Shown piece after piece: positions 53,868 to 61,274 of a DNA stretch of 64,000 nt. Within the stretch, counting starts at the first letter, position 1. Each line of letters starts with the position of its first letter. The notes beneath the pieces were generated by a model. The model saw nothing but the letters and a program-made list of their open reading frames with translations, searched no databases and was not told the origin of the DNA. The position numbers were made by a program, and so were the translations under genes. This stretch comes from Prauserella salsuginis. Its GTDB lineage: Bacteria > Actinomycetota > Actinomycetes > Mycobacteriales > Pseudonocardiaceae. Location of the stretch: contig NZ_JANBBF010000013.1 of the NCBI RefSeq assembly GCF_024648885.1, forward strand, positions 124,001 through 188,000, given 5' to 3'.

Positions 53868-54932
53868 CTATTCGACCGTCCAGGTGTCCTTGCCCGTGAG
53901 CAGGGCCTGCAGGTCGCCCGGCTTGGCTTCCTGCGCCTGCCGCACCTGGGCGCGGGCCTGGTCGTCGTAGGTCTCGCGGTCGACCTGGCGGAAAATGCCG
54001 GTCGGGATGTGGTTGAGGTGCTGGTCGCCGAGGCGGGACAGCGCGAACCCGTACGCCGTGTCGTCGATCGACGGGTCGTGCACGACGAGGTTGTCCTCAC
54101 CGATGTCGGCGACCTTGCCGACGTCGAGGCCGCCGTACCCGGTGGTGGTGACGCCGAACTCGCCCTCGGGGCCGAACCGGATCGGCTCACCCGGGGTGAG
54201 CGGGATGAGTCGCTGTGCGGCCTCGCCGGGGTCCTTCAGCATGTCGAACGCGCCGTCGTTGAAGATCGGGCAGTTCTGGTAGATCTCCACGACCGCGCTG
54301 CCGCGGTGCTGCGCGGCGGCGGTGAGCACCTCGGTGAGGCCCTTCTTGTCCGAATCCATCGCGCGGCCCACGAACGTGGCCTCGGCACCCAGCGCGAGCG
54401 AGACGGGGTTGAACGGCGTGTCCACCGATCCCATCGGGGTCGACTTGGTGACCTTGCCCGGCTCGGAGGTCGGCGAGTACTGGCCCTTCGTCAGACCGTA
54501 GATCCGGTTGTTGAACAGCAGGATCTTCAGGTTGACGTTGCGGCGCAGTGCGTGGATGAGGTGGTTGCCGCCGATGGAGAGGGCGTCGCCGTCGCCGGTG
54601 ACGACCCACACCGACAGGTCCGGCCGGGTCGTGGCCAGGCCGGTCGCGATCGACGGCGCGCGGCCGTGGATCGAGTGCATGCCGTAGGTGTTCATGTAGT
54701 ACGGGAACCGGCTCGAGCAGCCGATCCCGGAGATGAACACGATGTTCTCGCGCTTGAGGCCCAGCGTCGGCAGGAACGACTGGATGGTGTTGAGCACGAT
54801 GTAGTCACCGCACCCCGGGCACCAGCGCACTTCCTGGTCGGACTTGTACTCCTTGGCCTTCTGCGGCTCGTCGGTCGTGGGGACCAGATCGAGTCCGCCC
54901 ATGCTGGGCAGGCCCAGGTCGGTGGCGGTCAT
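53868..54932 (-). CDS. korB: KorB, 2-oxoglutarate:ferredoxin oxidoreductase beta subunit
   Basis: A 354-residue subunit with thiamine diphosphate and a [4Fe-4S] cluster. Marks: VRWCPGCGDYIVLNTIQSFL (first Cys pair), VFISGIGCSSRFPYYMNTYG (third Cys) and VWVVTGDGDALSIGGNHLIH (ThDP GDG motif). With KorA it converts 2-oxoglutarate to succinyl-CoA with reduced ferredoxin, an oxygen-tolerant entry used by actinobacteria. Its ATG overlaps the korA stop (ATGA). Confidence 0.93.
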   Translation of the reverse strand: MTATDLGLPSMGGLDLVPTTDEPQKAKEYKSDQEVRWCPGCGDYIVLNTIQSFLPTLGLKRENIVFISGIGCSSRFPYYMNTYGMHSIHGRAPSIATGLATTRPDLSVWVVTGDGDALSIGGNHLIHALRRNVNLKILLFNNRIYGLTKGQYSPTSEPGKVTKSTPMGSVDTPFNPVSLALGAEATFVGRAMDSDKKGLTEVLTAAAQHRGSAVVEIYQNCPIFNDGAFDMLKDPGEAAQRLIPLTPGEPIRFGPEGEFGVTTTGYGGLDVGKVADIGEDNLVVHDPSIDDTAYGFALSRLGDQHLNHIPTGIFRQVDRETYDDQARAQVRQAQEAKPGDLQALLTGKDTWTVE

Positions 54933-56845
54933 ACTGCGGTGACCTCCCTGATGATGTCGGTGAAGACGCCTTCGAGTTCTTCGGCCTTGAAGGGCAGCCC
55001 GGCGACCTTGTTGTAGGACTGGATGTCGGTCAGGTATTTGGCGCGCAGCAGCATCGACAGCTGGCCGAGGTTCATCTCGGGTACGACCACGTGGTCGTAC
55101 GAGGCGAGCACCTCGCCGAGGTTGGCCGGCAGCGGGTTGAGGTGGCGCAGGTGGGCCTGGGCGATCGGCATGCCCTTGGCCCGTACCCGCCGCGCCGCGG
55201 CGCCGATCGGCCCGTAGGTCGAACCCCAGCCGAGCACCAGCACGCGCGCGTTGCCGTTGGGATCGTCGACCTCGAGGTCGGGCACCTCGATGCCGTCGAC
55301 CTTCGCCTGGCGCAGCCGCACCATCTTGTCGTGGTTGTCGGGGTCGTAGGAGATGTTGCCCTTGCCCTCGGCCTTCTCCAGACCGCCGATGCGGTGCTGC
55401 AGCCCCGCCGTGCCGGGCAGCGCCCACTCGCGGGCCAGGGTCTCCGGGTCGCGCTGGTACGGCCAGTGTTCGCCGGAACCGTCGGGCGCGTTGGGCTCGG
55501 ACGCGAACGTCACCGACAGGTCGGGCAGCGTCGACACGTCCGGGATCAGCCACGGCTCGGAGCCGTTGGCGATCGCGCCGTCGGAGAGCAGCAGCACCGG
55601 CGTGCGGTAGGTCAGCGCGATGCGGGTCGCTTCGAGGGCGATGTCGAAGCAGTCGGCAGGGGTGGCCGGGGCGATGATCGGTACCGGGCACTCACCGTTG
55701 CGGCCGAAGTAGGCCTGCAGCAGGTCGGCCTGTTCGGTCTTGGTCGGCAGTCCGGTCGACGGGCCGCCGCGCTGCACGTCGATGACCACCAGCGGCAGCT
55801 CGGTCATCACGCCGAGCCCGATCGTCTCGGCCTTCAGCGCGATCCCGGGACCGGACGTCGAGGTGACGCCTAGCGCTCCGCCGTAGGCGGCGCCGAGGGC
55901 TGCTCCGATGCCGGCGATCTCGTCCTCGGCCTGGAACGTGGTGATGCCGAAGTTCTTGTGCTTGGACAGCTCGTGCAGCACGTCGGAGGCCGGCGTGATC
56001 GGGTACGTGCCCAACAGCACTGGCAGCTGGGACTGCTGCCCGGCCGCGACGATGCCGTAGGCCAGCGCCGTGTTGCCCGTGATCTGCCGGTAGGTGCCCT
56101 GCGGCAGCTTGGCGGGGGCGATCTCGAACGTCGTGCCGAACGCCTCGGTGGTCTCGCCGTAGTACCAGCCTGCGCGGAAGGCGAGCACGTTGGCCTCGGC
56201 GACCTCGGGCTTCTTGGCGAACTTCTCGCGCAGGAACGCCTCGGTGCCTTCGGTCGGCCGGTGGTACATCCACGACAGCAACCCGAGGGCGAACATGTTC
56301 TTGCAGCGCTCGGCGTCCTTCTTGCCGAGGCCGGTGTCGGCCAGCGCACCCTGGGTGAGGGTCGACATGGCGACCTCGTGCACCTCGAACGCCGACAGCG
56401 AGTCGTCCTCGAGCGGGTTCGACTCGTAGTCGACCTTGGCCAGGTTGCGCTTGCCGAACTCGTCGGTGTTGACGATGACGGTGCCGCCCTTGGGCACGTC
56501 GCCGATGTTGGCCTTGAGGGCCGCCGGGTTCATCGCCACGAGCACGTCGGGGCGGTCGCCGGGGGTGAGGATGTCGTAGTCGGCGAAGTGCACCTGGAAG
56601 CTCGAGACGCCGGGGATGGTGCCCTGGGGTGCGCGGATCTCCGCGGGGAAGTTCGGCAGCGTCGCGAGGTCGTTGCCGAACGCGGCGGCTTCCGACGTGA
56701 ACCGGTCGCCGGTCAGCTGCATGCCGTCGCCGGAGTCGCCGGCGAACCGGATCACGACACGCTCGAGCCGGTTGACCTCTGTCGGTCGGGACGCCGAAAG
56801 CGCCTCGGTGCCGGCTGTTGCGCTGCCGTTCGCACTCGTGCTCAT
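54929..56845 (-). CDS. korA: KorA, 2-oxoglutarate:ferredoxin oxidoreductase alpha subunit
   Basis: A 638-residue fused gamma-alpha subunit. The N-terminal gamma domain has VVIRFAGDSGDGMQLTGDRF; the alpha domain has TYPITPASDVLHELSKHKNF, FQAEDEIAGIGAALGAAYGG and GVTSTSGPGIALKAETIGLG. VVIDVQRGGPSTGLPTKTEQ is the CoA/ThDP interface typical of KorA. The start MSTSANGSATAG at 56845 has GAGAGGGA upstream; an in-frame continuation to 57013 lacks support. An iron-box-like site lies about 90-105 bp upstream. Confidence 0.93.
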   Translation of the reverse strand: MSTSANGSATAGTEALSASRPTEVNRLERVVIRFAGDSGDGMQLTGDRFTSEAAAFGNDLATLPNFPAEIRAPQGTIPGVSSFQVHFADYDILTPGDRPDVLVAMNPAALKANIGDVPKGGTVIVNTDEFGKRNLAKVDYESNPLEDDSLSAFEVHEVAMSTLTQGALADTGLGKKDAERCKNMFALGLLSWMYHRPTEGTEAFLREKFAKKPEVAEANVLAFRAGWYYGETTEAFGTTFEIAPAKLPQGTYRQITGNTALAYGIVAAGQQSQLPVLLGTYPITPASDVLHELSKHKNFGITTFQAEDEIAGIGAALGAAYGGALGVTSTSGPGIALKAETIGLGVMTELPLVVIDVQRGGPSTGLPTKTEQADLLQAYFGRNGECPVPIIAPATPADCFDIALEATRIALTYRTPVLLLSDGAIANGSEPWLIPDVSTLPDLSVTFASEPNAPDGSGEHWPYQRDPETLAREWALPGTAGLQHRIGGLEKAEGKGNISYDPDNHDKMVRLRQAKVDGIEVPDLEVDDPNGNARVLVLGWGSTYGPIGAAARRVRAKGMPIAQAHLRHLNPLPANLGEVLASYDHVVVPEMNLGQLSMLLRAKYLTDIQSYNKVAGLPFKAEELEGVFTDIIREVTAV

Positions 56846-56931
56846 GGGCCAGGAAATCCCTCTCTGACGACTGGCGCGCCCAGCGCGCAATACTTCGAGA
56901 TTACTTGTTGTTTTCAGGGCGAGCGGACGGG

Positions 56932-56950
56932 TGTGATTTGCCTTACCTAT
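56932..56950. promoter_or_regulatory. Iron-box-like site upstream of korA
   Basis: TGTGATTTGCCTTACCTAT agrees with TTAGGTTAGCCTAACCTAA at 13 of 19 positions and shares TTTGCCTTA with the site upstream of nuo. It lies in the 180-bp gap upstream of korA. Confidence 0.35.
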
Positions 56951-57025
56951 GGTGCACGAGTGATGACCCCCGGATTCCACGACCTGAGACGGGTGCCCGT
57001 GCGCGAAGCGCATGTTTCAGGGTAA

Positions 57026-57472
57026 TCATTCGCCTGGATTTGGGGAACGCTCCAGCAATGTCGACAAGACGACGGTCGACACGGTGCGGTCGATGATCTC
57101 CAGGCCGCGGAGGCGCTCGAGTGCCGATTCGAGGTGGTGGATATCGGACGCGCGCAGGTGCACGATCGCGTCGGCAGCACCCGACACAGTGTAGGCGGCC
57201 ACCACTTCGGGCAGCGGCTCCAGGTGGGAGCGGATGCGTCCGGGGGAGACGTTGCCGTGGCAGTGCACCTCGACGAACGCCTCCGTCCCCCAGCCGAGCG
57301 CCTCGGGGTCGACCACCGCCGTGAAGCCCCGCAGCACGCCGTCGTCGAGCAGCCGGTCGACACGCCGTTTCACGGCGGGCGCCGACAGTCCGACCTCCTT
57401 GCCGATCTCGGCGTAGCTCGACCGCGCATTGGCGACGAGGCGAGAAACGATCCGCTGGTCCAACGTGTTCAT
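57026..57472 (-). CDS. Lrp/AsnC regulator next to ddaH
   Basis: A 148-residue Lrp/AsnC regulator: winged helix-turn-helix LDQRIVSRLVANARSSYAEI then GLSAPAVKRRVDRLLDDGVL, and a RAM domain with VVAAYTVSGAADAIVHLRAS. It diverges from ddaH with 73 bp between the starts. Two direct copies of ATGCGCAAT, 22 bp apart, overlap its own start and lead toward the ddaH promoter, a good arrangement for Lrp wrapping. Control of arginine-derivative breakdown is inferred from this layout. ATG 57472 has no Shine-Dalgarno. Confidence 0.88.
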   Translation of the reverse strand: MNTLDQRIVSRLVANARSSYAEIGKEVGLSAPAVKRRVDRLLDDGVLRGFTAVVDPEALGWGTEAFVEVHCHGNVSPGRIRSHLEPLPEVVAAYTVSGAADAIVHLRASDIHHLESALERLRGLEIIDRTVSTVVLSTLLERSPNPGE

Positions 57473-57501
57473 GCGCAATGATTAGCACACTGATGCGCAA
57501 T
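57471..57501. promoter_or_regulatory. Candidate Lrp-type sites (direct repeat)
   Basis: ATGCGCAAT at 57471-57479 and 57493-57501, spaced 22 bp, about two helical turns. Each contains the palindrome TGCGCA. They lie between the regulator and the ddaH promoter. Confidence 0.5.
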
Positions 57502-57510
57502 CTTCGTCGA

Positions 57511-57539
57511 TTGTTTGCGTGACCAGGCGGTTCTACATT
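57511..57539 (+). promoter_or_regulatory. ddaH: ddaH promoter
   Basis: TTGTTT (57511-57516), an exact 17-bp spacer and TACATT (57534-57539). The ATG is six bases after the -10, so a leaderless mRNA is expected. Confidence 0.7.
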
Positions 57540-57545
57540 CGAAGT

Positions 57546-58553
57546 ATGACAGGCGATCACGCGCTGCCCGTACGTGTCCCGACACCCCGCCACTACCTGA
57601 TGTGCCCGCCGCGGCACTTCGCCGTCGAGTACTCGATCAACCCGTGGATGGACCCCGACCAGCCCGTCGACGCCGAGTTGGCCATGCGGCAGTGGACGAC
57701 GCTGCGCGACACCTACCGCGAACTGGGCCACACGGTCGACGAGGTGCCGCCGCAGCCCGGTCTGCCGGACATGGTGTTCGCCGCCAACTCGGGAACGGTC
57801 GTCGACGGCCGCGTACTCGGATCGCGGTTCCGCGCACCGGAGCGTGCCGCCGAGGCCGAACACTTCCGGCGCTGGTTCGTCGAGAACGGGTTCCGTGACG
57901 TCACGATGCCGCGGCAGATCAACGAGGCCGAGGGTGACTTCGTCTGGACCGGCCGGGTGCTGCTCGCCGGCACCGGCTTCCGCACCGACCCCGGCGCTCA
58001 TGCCGAGGCGCAGGAGGCGCTCGGGGTGCCGGTCGTGTCGCTGCAGCTGGTCGACGAGCGCTACTACCACCTCGACACGGCGCTGTTCGTACTGTCCGGA
58101 GACACCGCCGGTGCGGGCCCTGTGGACGCCGGTGCCGGTGGCGGTGCCGGTGCGGAGGTCGACGCCGGTGTTGCAGCCTCGGGGGCCCGTGTTGCGGATT
58201 CCGGGGCGCGCGTTGCGGCTCCAGGGGGCCGCGTTGCAGGTTCCGGGGCAGGAGGCGGTGCCGGCGTCGGTTCCCGGGCGCAGATCGCGTACTACCCGGA
58301 GGCGTTCTCGGCGGGTTCACGGCGCGTGCTGCGGCGGCTGTTCCCGGACGCGGTCATCGCCACGAAGGCCGACGCGGAGTGCTTCGGGCTCAACGGAATC
58401 TCCGACGGCCGCCACGTCGTCCTTCCGATCGAGGCGACCGGCCTTGCCGAACGGCTCACGGCGCGGGGCTACGAGGTGCGGTTCGTCGACATCTCGGAGC
58501 TGCGCAAGGCCGGCGGCGGTCCGAAGTGCTGCACCCTGGAGATCCGCAAGTAA
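57546..58553 (+). CDS. ddaH: Dimethylarginine dimethylaminohydrolase (DDAH) with repeat insertion
   Basis: A 335-residue guanidino-modifying enzyme (amidinotransferase fold) that hydrolyses methylated arginines to citrulline. Seen: HYLMCPPRHFAVEYSINPWM, MVFAANSGTVVDGRVLGSRF, EAEGDFVWTGRVLLAGTGFR (acid), H175 in YYHLDTALFVL and the catalytic-Cys region GGGPKCCTLEI (C328/C329). Between LFVLSGDT and QIAYYPEAF, where the family has a short turn, about 50 residues of Gly/Ala/Val low complexity are inserted. Residues 207-234 of it are four 21-bp DNA units in frame. ATG 57546 fits the leaderless promoter; GTG 57519 lacks one. Confidence 0.87.
   Translation: MTGDHALPVRVPTPRHYLMCPPRHFAVEYSINPWMDPDQPVDAELAMRQWTTLRDTYRELGHTVDEVPPQPGLPDMVFAANSGTVVDGRVLGSRFRAPERAAEAEHFRRWFVENGFRDVTMPRQINEAEGDFVWTGRVLLAGTGFRTDPGAHAEAQEALGVPVVSLQLVDERYYHLDTALFVLSGDTAGAGPVDAGAGGGAGAEVDAGVAASGARVADSGARVAAPGGRVAGSGAGGGAGVGSRAQIAYYPEAFSAGSRRVLRRLFPDAVIATKADAECFGLNGISDGRHVVLPIEATGLAERLTARGYEVRFVDISELRKAGGGPKCCTLEIRK
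58164..58247 (+). repeat. Four 21-bp units inside ddaH
   Basis: Contiguous units at 58164, 58185, 58206 and 58227 of the type GCCCGTGTTGCGGATTCCGG plus G. They encode the seven-residue series GARVADS, GARVAAP, GGRVAGS. The same DNA unit occurs in non-coding DNA after menG and upstream of the VOC gene. Confidence 0.9.
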
Positions 58554-58556
58554 CGC

Positions 58557-58619
58557 GCGTGTTCTGCACTGGGACGTGCGTGTCCTGCACTCGGGCACGC
58601 GTGTTCTGCAGGGCGTCGC
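58557..58619. repeat. 21-bp units after ddaH
   Basis: Three contiguous units starting GCGTGTTCTGCACT, GCGTGTCCTGCACT and GCGTGTTCTGCAGG. Another single unit-like GCGTGTTCTGCG lies near 58672. Confidence 0.88.
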
Positions 58620-58739
58620 CCGTCGCCTGACCACCGCTCCCGCCGCCGTGCTGACGCGCGACCGCCTAGACACGCGTGTTCTGCGTCCGGGTGACCGCGA
58701 AGGTCTCGCTCGGCGCCCGCGTCGACCCAGACGCGGGTG

Positions 58740-58831
58740 GCGTCGCTCGTGACGAGGTAGCCCGAGCAGGGGTTGTCGACCGTCGCGTACGGCGTGGCCG
58801 ACCCCCAGCCCCGTGAGCAGCAGTTGATCAC
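58740..58831 (-). pseudogene. Possible N-terminal remnant of a metallo-beta-lactamase-fold gene
   Basis: About 30 codons on the minus strand read CCSRGWGSATPYATVDNPCS then GYLVTSDATRVWVDAGAE. This resembles the first strands of MBL-fold hydrolases (a Cys/Gly-rich start, SGYLV, then RVWVDAG). The similarity stops at GAE, before the metal-binding HxHxDH motif would appear; repeat DNA follows. No ribosome site is evident. It may be a broken gene end; the resemblance is short and could be chance. Confidence 0.3.
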
Positions 58832-58918
58832 TCGGCATTCGCGCAGCCAAGGGTCGTCGTCGACGGCGGTTCAAGACGTTGTCGGGGTGGTCGGGTGGCC
58901 GTCACCCGGGCGCTGGCG

Positions 58919-59293
58919 CTACCCGGCGTGTGAGGTGTCGATGACGCAGAAGCGGTTGCCCTCGGTGTCGGCGAGTACCACGAAGTCCGGGTCGGCAGGG
59001 TAGAGATCCCAGTCGACCCGCGAGGCGCCCAGCGACACCAGCCGTTCGACCTCGGCCGCCTGCTCGTCGGCGTCGGCGGCGTAGAGGTCGAGGTGCACGC
59101 GTGGGTGCAGTTGGACCGGCGAATCGCTCGAGTCCAGGGCGATACCGGGGCCGTGGCCGTCCTGCGGAGTGAGCACCACGAAGTCGTCGTTGACCACGCC
59201 GTCGCGCGGTGCGTAGCCGAGCGCGGCGCTCCAGAATGCGGCGGCTCTGCGGACGTCGGAGGCTCCCATGACGACCGTCCCGATGTGCAGCAC
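58919..59293 (-). CDS. VOC (glyoxalase/bleomycin-resistance fold) protein
   Basis: A 124-residue single-module VOC protein. Pattern: VLHIGTVVMGASDVRRAAAF with WSAALGYAPRDG, a middle ...VQLHPRVHLDLYAADADEQ and the end DPDFVVLADTEGNRFCVIDT, including the Glu metal ligand. Such proteins form dimers and act in detoxification or small-molecule resistance; substrate unknown. The GTG at 59293 gives the family N-terminus; the frame is open to 59479 only because it translates the 21-bp repeats. Confidence 0.82.
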   Translation of the reverse strand: MLHIGTVVMGASDVRRAAAFWSAALGYAPRDGVVNDDFVVLTPQDGHGPGIALDSSDSPVQLHPRVHLDLYAADADEQAAEVERLVSLGASRVDWDLYPADPDFVVLADTEGNRFCVIDTSHAG

Positions 59294-59314
59294 GCGTAGC
59301 ACGCTCCACCACGC

Positions 59315-59482
59315 CCCCGGAATCCGCAACACGGTCCCCGGAATGTGCAAAACAGTCCCTCGAGAACGCAACACGCGTGCACGAGTGCAGGACACGCGGG
59401 GCTGGGTGCAGGACACGCGGGGCTGGGTGCAGAACACGCGCGCCCGAGTGCAGGACACGCAGGGCTGAGTGCAGGACACGCG
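59315..59482. repeat. Array of 21-bp units upstream of the VOC gene
   Basis: Two runs. At 59315-59377 are three units of the CCCCGGAATCCGCAACACGG type, the reverse complement of the type found in ddaH. At 59383-59482 are four full units and a partial fifth of the GGGTGCAGGACACGCGGGGC type. The whole array lies between the ABC transporter gene end and the VOC start. Confidence 0.92.
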
Positions 59483-60355
59483 TCAGGTGCGGGCCTTCCA
59501 TCGGGCCAGCAGGCCGCGGCGGGGTGCGAGCACCAGCGCGAGCGCGAACAGTGCCCCGCTGGTGAGGCCGATCGTGCCGGGGATCGACGTGTCCAGCGAC
59601 ACCGCGACGCCGTGGCCTGCCACCGACGCGATCCATCCGCATCCCGCGGCCACGACGAGCATCGACCCGAGCCGCGCCGTCAGCAGCCGCGCCGTCGAGG
59701 CGGGCACCACGAAGAACGTGATCACCAGGATCGCGCCGACACTGTCGAACGCCACGACGGCCAGCCCGGCGACGGCGACGAGCAGCACCTGGCCGGTCAG
59801 CCGGCCGCGCAACCCTGCCAGCTCGGCGAACGCCGGGTCGAACGACGCGGCCTGCAGCGGCCGCCACAACGCCACGACGAGCGCCACCACGGCGACCGTG
59901 GCGATGCCGGTGATCACCAGCGACCGCGGCACGTCGGCACCGAACAGGGAGATCGTGCGCAGCGGTGCGAACGTCAGGTCGCCGTAGATCGCCGAGTCCA
60001 GGTCGATGTGCGCTCCCGAGGCGAACCGGCTGATGCCGAGGATGCCCAGCGAGAACAGTGCGGGGAACACCAGCGCAAGCGCGGCGTCCGACTCGACGAC
60101 GCCGCTGCGCCGCAGCCAGTCCGAGCCGAGTACGCACAGCACGCCGAACGCCGTCGCGCCGACGACCGTCCACAGTGAGGCGCGTTCGCCGGTGAGCAGG
60201 AAGATCAACACGATGCCGGGCAGCACGGCGTGACTGACCGCGTCGGGCAGCAGCGCTTGGCCGCGCAGCACGAGGAATCCGCCGAGCACCGCGCACGACG
60301 TCGACAGCAGCCCGGCGATCACGATGATCATCACGTCATCGGGCGACACGGCCAC
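59483..60355 (-). CDS. Metal ABC transporter permease 2 (ZnuB/MntB family)
   Basis: A 290-residue permease with about eight helices of the ABC-3 family. Marks: GGFLVLRGQALLPDAVSHAV and LPGIVLIFLLTGERAS, SFDPAFAELAGLRGRLTGQV and AILVITFFVVPASTARLLT. It overlaps the other permease by 20 bases at its start, so they are co-translated. Two different permeases, as in TroCD and MntCD systems, point to manganese or iron rather than a single-permease zinc system. Confidence 0.9.
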   Translation of the reverse strand: MAVSPDDVMIIVIAGLLSTSCAVLGGFLVLRGQALLPDAVSHAVLPGIVLIFLLTGERASLWTVVGATAFGVLCVLGSDWLRRSGVVESDAALALVFPALFSLGILGISRFASGAHIDLDSAIYGDLTFAPLRTISLFGADVPRSLVITGIATVAVVALVVALWRPLQAASFDPAFAELAGLRGRLTGQVLLVAVAGLAVVAFDSVGAILVITFFVVPASTARLLTARLGSMLVVAAGCGWIASVAGHGVAVSLDTSIPGTIGLTSGALFALALVLAPRRGLLARWKART

Positions 60356-61274
60356 GCTCCTCCCTCAACCTGCCCGCACGGGCGCGAGCGATGACGCCGC
60401 GCCGCGGCGCCAGCACGACCGACAGCACCGCGAGGGCCGTCGCGAGCAGCACGATCACCGGCCCGGCCGGCAGTTCGGCACGCCCCGAGACGAGTCCGCC
60501 GACCGCGCCGCACACCGCCCCGATGACGGCGGACAGCGGCAGGAGGACCGCCAGCCGGGTGGTCAGCTGCCGTGCGGTGACGACGGGTGCGACCAGCAGC
60601 GCGACCATCAGGATCGCCCCCACGGTGCGCACGCCGAGCACCACGGCGAGAGCCAGCAGTCCCGTGCTCGCCGCGTCGACGACCCACGTGCGCACGCCCG
60701 CCACGGCCGTGAACCCGGGATCGAACGTCGCCGACCGCAGCAGCCGGAATCCCAACAGCACCACCGCGACAGCGACGCCGGCGCCCGCGAGCGCCACCAC
60801 GATGTCGCGTTCGACCATGCCGGCGGTCTGGCCGAGCAGGTACTCGTCCAGGCCGGACTGCTGTGCGTTGCCGCTGTCGGAGATGCCGGTGAGCAGCACG
60901 ATGCCGAGCGTCAGCGACACCGACAGGACGACACCGATGGCGGCGTCCGACCGCAGCCGCCCCGCGCGTTCCAGGGCGATCATGGCGAACGCCGCGAGGG
61001 TCGCCGAGATCGCCGCGCCCAGGAGCAGCAGCTCCGGCACCTTGGCCCCCGTGAGCAGGAACGCCACCGCGACGCCCGCCAGGGTTCCGTGGCTCATCGC
61101 GTCGCCGAACATGCTCCGCTGCCGGAGCACGGCCAGCGGCCCGAGGAGCCCCGCGACGAACCCGACCACGGCCGTGCCGACGACCACCACGGCGTCCGGG
61201 TAGGACAACGGCAGCGACTCCAGCAGTCCGCCGAGCGGCCCGGCCTGCAGCGAGCCGGTCACGGTCCCGCTCAT
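60336..61274 (-). CDS. Metal ABC transporter permease 1 (ZnuB/MntB family)
   Basis: A 312-residue ABC-3 family permease with about eight or nine helices. Marks: GPLAVLRQRSMFGDAMSHGT, LAGVAVAFLLTGAKVPELLL and AILMVALLVAPVVTARQLTT. The C-terminal tail is basic (RARAGRLREERGRVAR). The ATG overlaps the ATPase gene by four bases. Confidence 0.9.
   Translation of the reverse strand: MSGTVTGSLQAGPLGGLLESLPLSYPDAVVVVGTAVVGFVAGLLGPLAVLRQRSMFGDAMSHGTLAGVAVAFLLTGAKVPELLLLGAAISATLAAFAMIALERAGRLRSDAAIGVVLSVSLTLGIVLLTGISDSGNAQQSGLDEYLLGQTAGMVERDIVVALAGAGVAVAVVLLGFRLLRSATFDPGFTAVAGVRTWVVDAASTGLLALAVVLGVRTVGAILMVALLVAPVVTARQLTTRLAVLLPLSAVIGAVCGAVGGLVSGRAELPAGPVIVLLATALAVLSVVLAPRRGVIARARAGRLREERGRVAR

Larger units (their letters stand above)
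58554..58918. other. Spacer after ddaH with repeats and a gene remnant
   Basis: 365 bp. It opens with three 21-bp units beginning 3 bp after the ddaH stop, continues with a relative of the hairpin-tailed repeat (GCCCGTCGCCTGACCACCG near 58618) and ends with a probable gene remnant (58740-58831). Confidence 0.6.

Noticed and set aside
58919-59479. Longer VOC protein starting at 59479
   Set aside because: The extra 62 residues only translate the 21-bp repeats (RVSCTQP-type); the fold starts at GTG 59293.
59315-59482. 21-bp array considered as a CRISPR array
   Set aside because: Units adjoin without spacers and drift in sequence; this is a tandem repeat.
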